DNA of 64,000 bases from Haliclona indistincta. Its lineage: Eukaryota > Porifera > Demospongiae > Haplosclerida > Chalinidae. Positions 10,801 to 22,497 of the stretch are shown here, one piece after another. The notes under the pieces are model-generated. The model made no database searches. It was given only the letters and a program-made list of their open reading frames with translations, and had not been told where the DNA came from. The stretch is from the NCBI GenBank assembly GCA_964017065.1, contig OZ024784.1, forward strand, positions 7,669,152 through 7,733,151, written 5' to 3'. Position 1 is the stretch's first letter. Each line of letters begins with the position of its first letter. The translations under genes and the position numbers were made by a program.

Positions 10801-13800
10801 GGTATTTCCATGCTCAGAACAATCGCCTGATCAATCCTAGATGTCTGGAATCTCGAGAAACGCTAAAACAGCGAAGATCTGCAACGGCCTCCCTGAGAGT
10901 CGCCATCTTGATTTTCGTCGACGAGCAAGCAGTCCCGGCGACTTTCATAGACTTTCTACAAGCGCTCGCACTTCAGATTCCCTCAGAGATAGTTAAAATG
11001 CAGTAGAAATGTATAACAGTAGAGATATGTGCGAAAACTTCTTTTCACACATGAGTAGCCGCCATCTTAGTTCGAGGTCATCCCTACATATCATTGCCGA
11101 TCGGCAATGATAATTATAATTATGTTATACACAACTATACACTAACGAGGCTAAATTTTATCAATGCTCAGGCTCGCCCCTGCCATTCCATGAATGTACT
11201 AGTCGAACATCACAATCTACAGCAATTGCTCAACTATTGGCAGCAAGGAGTTCCAGGTACATTATCATTCAGAAGGATTCGTCTCACATATCACGTGTTT
11301 AGTCCTGGTTTTATGATTAATTTCAGGAGCGCATAATGAGAGTGAGCGCGGTATTTAATCAAGTGCGTGGGAGTGTCCCGCTCCCTGCCTTCTTACTTCG
11401 CTCACTCTCATTATGCGCTCCTGTTAATTTTTATAGAAAGTGTTGCCACTAGTATGAAGGAATGTCTCACGTTACATCTTCTCCAGCATAGTCATACTTC
11501 TTTGTGATTGTGACAGTCTTTGAAGAGTCTGAGCTCACTCTCTAAAGATGAGAAAAAGGAAGTGGAGACAAAAGGAAGATAGTGGTTGTATTATCTTCAG
11601 CTACATTGGTCTTATCATTAAACCATAATCTATAATTGCACAAAATAAAAAACCATTTCGGAGGTGAGATTGTGGCAGAAGTTTCAGAAGTGCCCAACAT
11701 TTGGAGATGTGGCAATGATGACTGTGTTCTATCATGGTTCTATAAGCACACGACATTTTCGTGTTGGGCTGTGACAAAGTGCTTGGCGAAGTTCAACACT
11801 CATTTCAGTGAAAATAAGCGGTGTTGAATTTTTATAAGTGCGGTAATTTACTGTGTCATCTTCTAATTGTTAACTGGCATCAATAGGTTATGTGTGAATG
11901 TGTCACCTTGTCTGTGTCTACTGCAGTTGTGGTAGTGGGTGTGGTTAATGTACTGTCGGACTTATTTCCAACATCATTTTTAAACATTGCCCAAATTTCA
12001 TCAATTCTTGCTTTCTCCTTTTTTCCCGATGCGTCTTCAGTTACTTTTTCCTCTTCTTCCTCTACATCTTCCTCTTCCTCCTGTTCTTCTTCCTCTTCCT
12101 CACTTTCTTCTTTCTGTAACTTAATACCACCTTTTCTTCTGTAATAATGAGAGTGACAGTGTGTCTACAAAAAGCTGATAGCACTGAACTAGAATTCAGT
12201 AATATTGATAAATCGACCAGGAAATGTTATGATCATGCGTAGTCACATGATGTAACAAGACTCCTTTGACACATCAGATGAAATAAATGAATTCGAGCAG
12301 AATTTGGTGAACTAATTAGATACATGCATTCTTGATGGAACAAAGTAATGAAGATGCTTGTGACAAAATTGTTGCCAATTTGTAGACATATAAAATAATA
12401 ATTATAGCTAATCTTGATACTACATTAAGCATAACAAGATCACATTATGATCTCCCATATAAGCATAACAGCTGATAAAAAGATTGTAGCCATACAGGCG
12501 CCAAGACCAGAACGTTTTGACAGTGACTCCTGCTGCTTGGTGGGAGACAACTACAGATTGGATTGTAACATCGATTGTTCATACGACACATTCATATCTC
12601 ATGTGCTGTTTCTTGACTGTCTGTATATTGAGCTCTCTGTAAGGTAGTAGCAGCACTAGTAACCAACAGGCGATTACAACACATTTTCTAGGCATTCCTA
12701 TAACAATGGCTACAAAACAAGCAGTATACAGTTTTTGTTCATGATCTTTCCATATCTCATGACAATTGTCATGAAGCTACTGACTGATGTTAGAAGATGC
12801 ATGCTTGTTTCTTGCTTTGTTAATCGATCTCTATAAATATTGAAATTCACTATTTTGGTCTTGATTTTGATTTACTAATTGTCGTATGAGCCTAGTCAAA
12901 CAACTTACCATGCATAAGCAGACAAAAACTCCAAATTCAAAAGGCCTTGTTTGCATAAAAGCATGTTCATCTACAAACAATGTTCTACTGCCTGTTGTCA
13001 AATTTTAAAGCAGTAGAGCAAAGACACACACTAGTCTAGGCCCTGACTAAGAGCATTTAATTTAGGAGAGGATAACTCAACTGTTTTAGGGTAATTTGAC
13101 CCCAAGGAATAAGCTGCGAAATACTCGAAAATGACCATGCCCTTTTCATCGGCAGTATCACTAACAATAATTGCTTTATCTTAAACATTTTAGTAACCTA
13201 CTTTCTGGCAACTGTTCTAAGGTAATATGACCCTAAGGAATGTATTGGGATGTGAACCAAAATCAATATTCACTGCAAAAAAATGGCTACATCTTTTTCA
13301 GAAATAATCCATCTCTATTTTAAAGAGTTTAAGATTCTGATAGTTTGAAATAGTACAACTACAGGGTAGTACCAACAAAAAGACATGATTTATTAACTTG
13401 AGGAGTCACTTAAATATCACCCTAGGCAGTATTTAGTATTATAAGAATGATTATACGGAGTTTACTTGATGTTTATTTTTAGTAACAATAAATATTTCGA
13501 TATCCTACGGGAGTGATTGACAGTTGCATGCCCTCTTTCTCTATACGCCCTTGATGATAGGGTTTTTGCAGAATTTACCTTATTTATACTTGCAGTATTT
13601 GCAACACTTGATTCCAGCTAACCTGGAGCGACATATCCATTCTTGTGGGCACATTTACCAAATGTACAAGGAAATGTACAAGGATCAGGAAGGTCTTCAG
13701 GCTGGGGGATAACAATACCAGAAACTATTAAATTTGCAGTCTTGTTTTTCACAAAGTGAAACCATACGACTCAGCATTCATTTCATCTTTAAGTGGGGCT

Positions 13801-16800
13801 TGTATCCACAGCTGTTGTTGATAATATGCCCCATATGCTTTCTTGCTTTGGCTTACGTGCAGGGAATTTTCTCAAAGTTCATTTTGAGGGAATTGCCATT
13901 AAAATCAGCAAGATGCAAGTCCTCTTTGTCAACTCTGAGTTGTTAAATTTCTGTATCAGTGTTATAAATTATTGTGTATAGCTTTCATCACTGCATGCTT
14001 TGTAGCAATCTTGCTAGTTGTATCACATCCAGTCAGAGCATGGAGTGCAGGGAGACACCTTGCAAGCTTGTCTCCAGTGCTGTAGTAAGGTGTCTCACGC
14101 CAACAAAAGACTTGGAAACTTTTGATGACTTGCATCTTGCTGCTTTTAATAGCAATTCCCTCAAAATGAATTTTGAGAAAATTCCCTGCTTGTAAGCCAA
14201 AGCAAGAAAGCATATGGGGCATATTATCAACAACAGCTGTGGATACAAGCCCCACTTAAAGATGAAATGAATGCTGAGTAGTATGGTTTCACTTTGTGAA
14301 AAACAAGACTGAAAATTTAATAGTTTCTGGTATTGTTATCCCCCAGCCTGAAGACCTTCCCGATCCTTGTACATGTGGTAAATGTGCCCACAAAAATGAA
14401 TAAGGATACCGTACAGCTAGATATTTTGGTGACTAAAATTTTAGCGAATTTGGAACATCCGCCAAATATTAGTTGCCAAAATCTGTTTATCTATTACAGC
14501 AATACGTGAGCCAGGCGCTGGGCGCCAAAATATTAGTCGCCAAACGCAAAATCTGGGAGATTCACCAAATTTTGTCCACCAAAATTTCTACCTATACGGT
14601 ATGTCGCTGCAGGGTAGCTGGAATCAAGTGTTGCAAATACTGCAAGTATAAAGAAGGTGAATTCTGCAAAAACCCTATCATTAATTTTTATGCCGAGGTA
14701 GGCAGAACCATGTAGGCATACAGTAGTTTGTTCGTTTGTGTGTGTGTGTTCACAATGCGTATCTCAGCAACCGCTTGCTACTAAGCCCTGAAATTAGCAA
14801 CACAGGTAGATCTCAGTATTTTATGAAAAACAAAATTGGCAGAATTGCGATTAAAGGCTTTGTTTTGAGTTTTGGCGTGATTTGATCATCTGGACTTCCG
14901 TTGCAAGCGTTCGGGCTTCCTTCAGAGACAATACTGTCCACAGCTGGCTACATCGCGCTTGACCTGTGACAGTGCAGCTCATACGACTCCATAAGCAGCA
15001 ATGAAACTAGCAAGCAAAAGCGTCTTCAGACTCATCCCACTGGTCGAGTGAGCCTGAGCGTGCAAGTGTTGCCCAGTCTATGCATGTCTTCAGTAAACAG
15101 CTTGTATTTTTATTACAACAGCTTGTACAATGCATTTTAGCTACATGTACTCTATGCTGCTACAATTCATGGTTCTGCTGCTTGCATGCAACTATAGTTC
15201 TCCGGTTGTTTGCATGCTTCAGTTCTACTGCTTGCATGCTTCAGTTCTGCTGCTTGCATGCTTCAGTTCTTCTGCTTGCATGCTTCCATAGTACTGCTGC
15301 TAGCACGCTTCAGTTCTGCTGCTTGCATGCTACCATGGTTCTGCTGCTTGCATGCTACCATGGATCTGCTGCTTGCATGCTACCATGGATCTGCTGCTTG
15401 CATGCTACCATGGTTCTGCTGCTTCCATAGTTCTGCCGCTTGCATGCTACCATGGTTCTGCTGCTTCCACTATGGTTCTGCTGCTTGTATGCTTCCATAG
15501 TTCTCCTGCTTGCATGCTTCCATCATACTGTTTTGATGCTTCCATGGATCTACTGCATGCATACGTGCTGTCAGAATGCATCTGCTAATTGCATGCTAGC
15601 ATACAAGCTACTGCACCAAGGCATCTGCACCTTTGGTGCTTTATTGTGAACATCATTCTTGTAATACTAAATACTGCCTAAGGTTATAATATTATTTTAA
15701 GTGACTCCTCAAGTTAATAAATTGTGTCTTTTTGTTGGTAATACCCTGTAGTTTCACTGTTTTCAAACCATCTGAAAAGATGTAGGTTACTAAAATGGTT
15801 AAGAAGATAAAGCAATTTATTGTTAGTGGTACTGCCGATAAAAGGGCGTGGTCATTTTCGAGTATTTAGCAGTGGATAGACAATTTGGCACATATCACAT
15901 CTTATTCCTTGGGGTCAAATTACCCTAAAACAGTTGAGTTATCCTCTCCTAAATTAAATGCATACAAATCTTAGTCAGGGCCTAGACTACACATGCTATT
16001 CAAGATATGCAGCAAAGAAAGATGAGTGTTCTAAATCTACCTTGTCTGGACATAAATAATGACACCATGACAATAAATGCCGCTGTCATCGAAATTATAC
16101 CACTTAAGTGAGTAAATCACAGCTGTGTACCATGCTTCTGTTGGTTGGAATATTTATAAGAAACTGAAAGGTTATGGTCTGACAATGTGGTGCATTATAG
16201 CTGCTAGCTAGCTACACATTGTGCAGTGTTCGGGGAAATGGATCGAAGGCTTGGTACGTGACTTATTGCATCAGCCAGCAGGAATACTATAAGATAAGCA
16301 ACAACAGTGCACAACATGATGGATACACAACACAGGACACACATTATACAGAGGACAAACACCGCTACATGCAATATCCAGCAAACAGCCACACAAGATC
16401 TCGATTGAGCTGACCATATTAGGCTGAATAATTAACTAACAAATATGCATGGAATGCATTTAATAACCATAGACTGAGGCAGAAGAATTCAACACCTGCA
16501 AACAGCTATAGCTATCACTTCATAACTACCGTGAATATGATTAACTTGTTTTGTCTACTATTTCTTGAACAGGTGATACAAGTCATGTGTGCATATTTCA
16601 AAATGAAGTTATGCAAGACCACCTAAAAACTGATAAAATTCATTTCGCTCAATGCTTGCATGCATACATACATAAATTAATAATAACCTGGTAGTTATCG
16701 ACCGTTTCCTTTTCCCAGTTTTAGTGGCTCTCTTTCTGGAATCAACACTGGCTCTCCGACCAGACCGTCTCACCACTGGTTTAAATTCTTCATCAGAAGC

Positions 16801-16941
16801 GTCACTGCATGACGATGAGCTACTGTGAGCTTCTCCTGTAAATACAGCACCCATTATATACCCTGTATACCTCTCACATGTTCACTTACCTTCTGGAAAA
16901 TACTCTTCATCATCTGATGAATCCGTCTCACTGTCCGCCAT
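7864..16941 (-). CDS. CFDP1: Craniofacial development protein 1 (BCNT/Swc5-like), 8 exons
   Basis: Exons are 16890-16941, 16688-16835, 11907-12138, 11471-11541, 8264-8419, 8138-8207, 8006-8085 and 7864-7960. They join in frame with GT-AG introns to 301 aa, close to human at about 299. The N-terminus is acidic ([18 protein letters not shown]) and followed by a basic KRKR stretch. Exon 3 has a poly-Glu run, then a [12 protein letters not shown] segment like the vertebrate protein. Exon 4 holds [14 protein letters not shown]. Exons 6-8 form the BCNT-C domain (KMSTL, EKSKLDW, FKEEEG, then an ERD-rich end). In the family this is a chromatin-remodelling (SRCAP/SWR1) subunit. Introns 2 (4.5 kb) and 4 (3 kb) are unusually long and filled with inverted repeats. 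The start lies 114 bp from a divergent gene. Confidence 0.9.
8608..11185. mobile_element. Possible mobile-element region in CFDP1 intron 4
   Basis: The short sequence ggggcgagcctgagc begins near 8609 and occurs in inverted form near 11170. Between them, 8740-8879 encodes an Arg/Glu-rich peptide ([17 protein letters not shown]) like the basic N-terminal regions of repeat-derived invertebrate ORFs. No transposase or helicase domain is visible. The inverted match is short, so the element call and its limits are weak. A separate inverted-repeat element sits inside at 9180-9845. Confidence 0.3.
9180..9845. mobile_element. Non-autonomous inverted-repeat element with subterminal 33-bp tandem repeats
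   Basis: The ends are inverted copies of each other, starting aaaaatgttttaac, and extend inward about 190 bp. Each arm has tandem 33-bp units: three full and one partial on the left (9217-9340), four full and one partial on the right (about 9665-9807). The inner part (about 9400-9610) has direct repeats of roughly 75 bp containing the core tcggactgcgtcctcc. It has no coding capacity beyond the repeats. I could not define a target-site duplication because the flanks are A/T runs. Confidence 0.75.
11325..11424. mobile_element. Small inverted-repeat element (about 100 bp)
   Basis: A 25-bp perfect inverted repeat (arms about 11325-11349 and 11400-11424, beginning caggagcgcataatgagag) encloses about 50 bp. 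It lies in CFDP1 intron 4, about 45 bp downstream of the exon 4 donor. It could be a miniature transposon or a strong hairpin. Confidence 0.6.
14409..14599. mobile_element. TA-flanked MITE inserted in the larger element
   Basis: A 191-bp element with inverted ends CCGTACAGCTAG and CTATACGG is flanked by TA on both sides. The left arm of the surrounding palindrome (near 13629-13640) preserves the uninterrupted site, with a single TA. Insertion with TA duplication is therefore directly visible. TA targeting is typical of Tc1/mariner-type MITEs. Confidence 0.8.
15165..15590. repeat. Minisatellite, roughly 24-27-bp unit
   Basis: Imperfect tandem copies of a unit like ttctgctgcttgcatgctac, ending ccatgg or ccatag, fill this stretch inside the 13032-15989 element. 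All three forward frames read as Cys/Leu/His-rich peptides, which are by-products of the repeat. Confidence 0.85.
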
Positions 16942-17055
16942 GATGTTCCAGTATCCAAGCGTGTACAAACATATCCGGAATTATAACGAAGTATACGGTT
17001 GTGGACGGATTTTACTTGTTTACACGCCCCACGTGTATCTCTCCTCTATTCAGCC

Positions 17056-17382
17056 ATGGACTGGTCTGATGTTCTATTTTCTTTATTGATTATTGTACTA
17101 GCCTTGTGTATGGTGGTGGGGTTCATTCTAGTGGGTAAGACAGTATCTCTGTAACGATCCAATTGCTGATCTGAGTCTCTTCTGTTCATCTCAGGTTGGG
17201 GTATTGTGTGGAAGCTCTTGTTGTCAAGATTTGAACTCATGAGAGCAATCTTCACTGATTCAGAATCCCGGAACAAGCCTCCTGCTTCATCAAGCAAACG
17301 GAAACAACAGATAACTGCTCACACCACTTACACAAAAACAGCTCGCCATCACGTCACATCCTCTGGAGACACTAATAGATAA
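17056..17382 (+). CDS. SMIM13-like small integral membrane protein, 2 exons
   Basis: Exons 17056-17134 and 17195-17382 join to 88 aa. Residues 1-27 form a single membrane segment (MDWSDVLFSLLIIVLALCMV). It is followed by GWGIVWKLLLSRFELMRAIF, which aligns by eye with the GWYFVWHLFLSKFKFLREL region I recall from human SMIM13. The tail is Ser/Thr/basic. Human SMIM13 is about 91 aa. The function of the family is unknown. The gene starts 114 bp from CFDP1 on the opposite strand, so the two probably share a promoter. Confidence 0.75.
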
Positions 17383-17454
17383 TATAACCTATTATCCACT
17401 GTCTTGTCATTTTATATCGTTAATTATATACTATATAGCATGATGAAAACATTT

Positions 17455-17694
17455 CTACTTACCATTCAAGTATTTAGTTTTGCTGAGTAGTCGTCTGTAC
17501 TGCATTGCTAAAAATGGACTAGGTTGTACAACACATTCTGTGTATCCTCGTCCATTCGTGTTTCTCAAGTCAAAGCAACACACACTCCATAGTGGGTTGT
17601 GTATCATTACCATAGGCATGTGAGTCTTCATTAGAGCTATTGGTACCCTCAAACCAGAAACCACTGATAAACAATCAATCGTTGACCACATCAC
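17455..17694 (-). other. Unassigned 79-codon open frame between SMIM13-like and TMEM170
   Basis: The open frame reads through a possible acceptor (tttatcag near 17680) and ends at a TAG. I do not recognise the product (contains NPLWSVCCFDLRNTNGRG). The acceptor would be in a frame compatible with TMEM170 exon 2, so an alternative last exon is possible. It could equally be a chance frame. The rest of 17383-18166 holds nothing I can support. Confidence 0.25.
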
Positions 17695-18166
17695 TATCGT
17701 TACATAAGTGCTTGCATCAAAATATCCTAATTTATCACACTACACTGTATGCAAACACATCACACACACTTTAATAGCCATCAATCAGATTTCATTATTA
17801 ACAAAATCAATGACATCACTCCATCATGATATGCACTATTGATCATCAGCCATAGCAAGATTATTCAGAAGGCAAAAAATGAATATAAGAATCCATTAGT
17901 GAATAACATCTAGCAGGAACTGTAAAAGAGGGGATCTTCATACGCCTGAGAACAGACTGCATAGTAGCAGTGGTCAGTAGCTACACCCAAACAAAATATA
18001 AATCCCCTTATGGTTTAAAATCAGGGATAACATTCAAATGCTATTTTTGGGAAAACAGCAGAACTGCATTTGTCATGAGGAAACAAAAAGTCCGAGTGAT
18101 TGAACATTATAATATCAGAACTGGTGACGACAATACAGAAAATAATAAAACACATTGAATTGAGTC

Positions 18167-21100
18167 TCATAACACAGGATAGACAGGAACACAAGCAATG
18201 AGGATGTCGATGAGTATGGTGATCACACTGACTCCAACACCCCATCCTAGTGACACCACTCCATCCATTCCTTCATCCAGTGTAAAATAAATGCCAGCTA
18301 TGAAAGCACCTAGAGTAAGAGATAAAAGCTTCTGATGAGACAATCAAAATATCCCACCAAAGGGAAGTGCTGTTGGCACAAGACTAGACCATGGGAGCCA
18401 ACAGCAAAGCAACCATACAGTCTTGTGTACATACTACTCTTACAGGTATGATTTTGTTATTGTAACATGAGGAGGGAAGCTTGGTACAAGCACAGGCTGA
18501 AACACCTGTGAAGAAGAAGGATGTGCTTGTCCAATCAGATAGCTGTCCACCAACACAAACATAGCTATAGCCAAGACATCTAAATAACATAACCCTTTGT
18601 ACACTAATGCTCACAAGGTTCATAAGGTGCCTGTTACACTACCAGGTAGTTTATGATTTGTTGTACACAAACTGATGACCCTGACTACCCAAGCTGTCAT
18701 CAGTAGATCATTAGCACCAGTAGGTGATAAAGAGAAATAGTCAGGGTTTGGTGTGAGAAAACCTGCTCCACTAATAGACACTAACTGAAGTGTCAAGACT
18801 ATGGAGTTTCTCAAAAGAAAACTGAAGCAGGTGTTTTTCGCCAGTGATGGCTTCAGTCATTCCAATGAGAGTCACCCACAATTTATACAAAACATAAAAA
18901 TTACTCCACTCTCATTACAGGTAATTCCCTCAGCAGCAGTACTGTCACAACAATGAAGCATATACAGAATAGTTGTGGACGCTGGTTGTGGAGAACAAAG
19001 ACAATATTGTGAAATAGGGGATTTGTTGGTGACCAACACACACACACAGCACATAGGTGGGAATATACACATGTGAATACATCTTGTGAATAGAGGTTCA
19101 AATGAGTGTACACCATTCACACATGCTATATCCACTATAGACAAATTATAGGAGCAGCATCATGGTCTAGAATACTGCAGTTCTCAACATCACAGTGCAT
19201 TGCACATAAGATTAATCCATAAAAATGCATGATCAGGAGTAGTTGCTCAGAAGGGTATATGAAAGCTGACCCTATAATGACCAGACTATTATTGTGGTTG
19301 TACCCCCATGAGAACAGTATCAAACCATAGCATATGGTGTACAATTTGAGTTCCGACAACACAAGCCCTACAGTAGCTGTATTACCACTAGCACACCATA
19401 TATAGCCATGCACTGTGTCTAGCAAGCCAAGCCAGTGAGTTGCATTCTGGTATGAACTCATGACGCATTTCCTGTGAGTGGTGATGCAAACAGATGGACT
19501 ACCATGAATGTTTAATGACACTTAATGAATATAATTAGAAGGCAAACAGCATTGTGCTGTTCACTACACAGGTCAGCCGACACTGGTTATATGCATCATA
19601 GCAGCACAAATCACTTCCCAAATGACATCACATAATAGTACTGTATTGTCCCAATACTGAATCGGAGATCATTATCAACACAAGACGTACATCATCAGTT
19701 GAACCACACAGCAACATAGTCATTATAAAAGAGTGATTAACATTGTGGAACCAGAATTTGAACTACTCACAACTTCTTTGCAAACAGAAAAAACCAACTG
19801 CTGTGCCAATGTAGACATGGAACAAGACATATCCGACAGAACCAAACACACAACCTACTTATTAGCACAAGTGTATAGCACTCAACAGACCACACCCTAA
19901 TGCCCACACTAAGTAAACGATTATTATGTCAATGAGAGCATAGACAGTATATTTTGTCTAGCTAGTTCGACCCACCCCTCACCTAATGACAAGAACAAGC
20001 TCTGTGTGTGACACTGCGTTGCTCATAACCAATCGTAACCATGACAAACTATACACACAAGATGTAGTCTTCATGTACGGTGGACCACAACATATAACAT
20101 GTAGTTTTGTTCTAAGAAGAGGTTTTTGGAAGTATGTTGTGTTGTACCAGGAGTTGCTAGTGCCTAATAGGATTAATAACTTAGTAGACGAGGAAATGCA
20201 ACATGTATGTACTTCCAGATTTTGTAGCCAAGTGTGTACTCTGACCGTCAATACATTGTATGACTACATTCATCTTACAAATTTTGTGTTAAAGACCATA
20301 GTAAATAGTTGCGGAAGGCAATTTCAGCAATAAAAATAATTATTGAATTTTCTTTTAGTGAGTTCTGAAACATGACATTATCATGAGATTCTTTCATTCT
20401 AAAACATTAACTGCACAGATCATATTTCATGAAGAAAATCCAGGTGCAGGCATTGATCAGGTAGAGGCAGTCTGACAGGAGCCCATGCTGCTGGTTACTA
20501 CCCACCATAGGAACTATCCTAACAATTCTTGTACATATTGTGAACACACAGTAACAATGTGAACTCTGTAACTGCAAGTACATTGAATAGCATAGCTTCT
20601 AAAAATGGAAGATTTACACACACAAGAAGAGAAAGAAGTACAGATACACCAGGACTTCCTAGTTTGGGCACAACTCAAGTATAATGACAAACTCTCTACA
20701 GTACTCCACAGAGTGGTAGAGTGCATACAGCAGAGAACGACCACTTAGGGGAGCAACACTTCCTATTGGTCTCCCCTAGCAACATACCAACCACTCTACA
20801 CACATGGCTCTTGTCCATTAGTTCCAGCTATGATTCAGTTACACTGCACATATGATGTGATGCTTGAAAGGCTAAAGAATTTATACTAAAACCATAAGAG
20901 GTGGTAATACAATGCCTGACGAGGTTATAGTCTGTGAAGTAAATAAAGTTAATTAAATGGTCCCATATCACCACCCAACCCTAAATGAGTAGTGTTGCGT
21001 ACACACGACCAATATCAGTCACACACAGTCAGTGCATGGACAATAGCAGTCTGTACAATAGAATACGAACAAGTACTAATTGTTGTGGTCAGATTAGTAT

Positions 21101-22021
21101 TTACAGTAGCACAATGTACTTTTCACTCACATTTGTGTGTGTACGTGTGTGTGTGTGGGTGAATAGTGTAGTTTGTGTGGATTCAGTAAACTGGTTTTAA
21201 TCAGTAAAAGTAATATGACCACTGCCTGTGTCTCGACCACTGACTGTGTCTCGATCAAGAAGGGAATACCGCATAGCCGTTTTTTTCGCTGGTCAAATAT
21301 TTTGTTAGCCAAATTTTGGCTGGGTCTAATTTTCATCACAGAGCCACGTCACAGAACTTTTTAAAAAGGCAAAAAGAATTTTTCGAAATCTAATTTTCGA
21401 CCCGCACCAGCCGTTCGAAAATTAAATCCACATGAAAATAACCGGCTATACGGTACTCCTAGCCAGTGTTTCAGCTGTGAACAGGCCTTGGGTTCTGCAT
21501 GACCCACTCTAGGTGGGTATGTACTCAAATGTTGATTTGCATGCTTTTATCATGTCTACATTCAAGTGTAGACCAAATAGTGCTTTGCCAACATTGACAT
21601 ACATGTCAGTAAAGACTTCAATAAATCAATGGAATTAGACATTCGACTTCAGGTTAGCGATATTACAATATTGAGCATAGTGAGTGGGTAGTGCTCGTGG
21701 TAGTGGAAGTGAAGAGGAGGAGGAATGAGAGATACTTACAAACTAAAGCGTCTGCACTAAGAACCTTCCAACAGCCCAGAAGAAGGAAGAGGAAAGGAAA
21801 GACTATGTTTTGTTGTCTCTTCTGCCCCACTCTGAATAAAGCAGCCCATAGTAAACCTACCAGTAGATAGATCAAAAGAGAAGATATGACTGCCCAAAGC
21901 AGCATTGTACCCCATAATTCTGGAAAAAGATGAATAAAAACGTGTGCTTAAAAGTTTAATGTTTTATTTTACCAGTGAGAGATGTAATGGTCTCATTGGC
22001 ACCTGGAAAAACGATAGCCAT
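18167..22021 (-). CDS. TMEM170: Transmembrane protein 170 (TMEM170A/B-like), 3 exons
   Basis: Exons 21973-22021, 21740-21919 and 18167-18309 join to 123 aa; human TMEM170 proteins are about 130-145. The N-terminus has an NET glycosylation sequon. Exon 2 gives ELWGTMLLWAVISSLLIYLL and a second membrane segment, matching the EMWYGVFLWALVSSLFF region of TMEM170A. Exon 3 gives AFIAGIYFTLDEG and a final membrane helix (SLGWGVGVSVITILIDILIA). TMEM170A is linked to ER and nuclear-envelope shape in animals. The 3.4-kb last intron is long for this genome and contains a possible cassette exon at 19771-19854. Confidence 0.85.
19771..19854 (-). other. Possible 28-codon cassette exon of TMEM170
   Basis: It is bounded by a good acceptor (ataagtag) and a good donor (gtgagtag). 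It is 84 nt long with phase 1 at both ends, exactly fitting between TMEM170 exons 2 and 3. It reads as a membrane-like segment (CVFGSVGYVLFHVYIGTAVG). No database support is available. Confidence 0.4.
20605..20748 (+). other. 47-codon small open frame in TMEM170 intron
   Basis: The frame encodes MEDLHTQEEKEVQIHQDFLV and continues to an RTTT end. The helical, charged composition looks protein-like, but I do not recognise it and it may be chance. The rest of the intron (18310-21739) contains one TA-flanked MITE and no other feature I can defend. Confidence 0.25.
21269..21453. mobile_element. TA-flanked MITE, same family as 14409-14599
   Basis: A 185-bp element with inverted ends CCGCATAGCCG and CGGCTATACGG, flanked by TA on both sides. 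The ends match those of the element at 14409-14599, so the two belong to one family. It lies in the TMEM170 intron. Confidence 0.75.
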
Positions 22022-22497
22022 TGATACTAGACAAGAGAGATAACGAAATATCAGATGACACGTCACATGAGTATAAATGGCGACTTTAAGCACGACTGCT
22101 GCCCTTGCCTTACTTTAAACCGCCGGGAAATGAGGTTGAAGTATCTGGAAGACTCCTAAGACTGGCGGTTTTTCAACTGGGCTGTTGACATTCAGCGGCC
22201 ATCTTTATTGTCGATATCTATGAATAATGTTATAACAGCTAATAAAACATTCATGGTTCCTAATAAATCGCATTTTTGTGGTTATTATAAAAGTTCCACA
22301 AGGCAGTTGTCACCTGGCAGTGTAAAAGTTTGCAGCTGCATCTTCCTGTGTCGTCATATAAAGCATTTTCTTACCTACTGCTGCTAAATATCCTAGATCC
22401 GGCAGCTAGTCTCGAGGTCAGTTTCCTAGCAGAGCAGGTTCTTTACTGACCATAGTTTTGACGATCGTTAGTCTTGTTATTGAACAAAGAGCTAACA

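Larger units (their letters stand above)
13032..15989. mobile_element. Decayed 3-kb DNA transposon-like element with long terminal inverted repeats
   Basis: The ends form an inverted repeat of roughly 180 bp (about 13032-13210 against about 15783-15989), starting TAGTCTAGGCCCTGACTAAG. Further inverted matches lie inside (about 13330-13460 against 15650-15770). An inner pair of arms (about 13586-13921 and 14129-14690) forms a second large palindrome. On the minus strand 13962-14255 encodes [13 protein letters not shown], a motif I recall from repeat-derived ORFs in many invertebrates. No intact transposase is present. The whole element lies in CFDP1 intron 2. Confidence 0.65.

Noticed and set aside
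15080..15649. Overlapping Cys/His/Leu-rich frames of 69-116 codons
   Set aside because: They are produced by the minisatellite inside a transposon-like element.
19135..19521. 128-codon minus-strand frame
   Set aside because: It lies in the TMEM170 intron, has no recognisable domain and odd composition, and no splice support. It is probably chance.
19986..20333. 115-codon plus-strand frame
   Set aside because: No family resemblance, and it lies in the TMEM170 intron. It is possibly chance, and I could not defend it as a gene.
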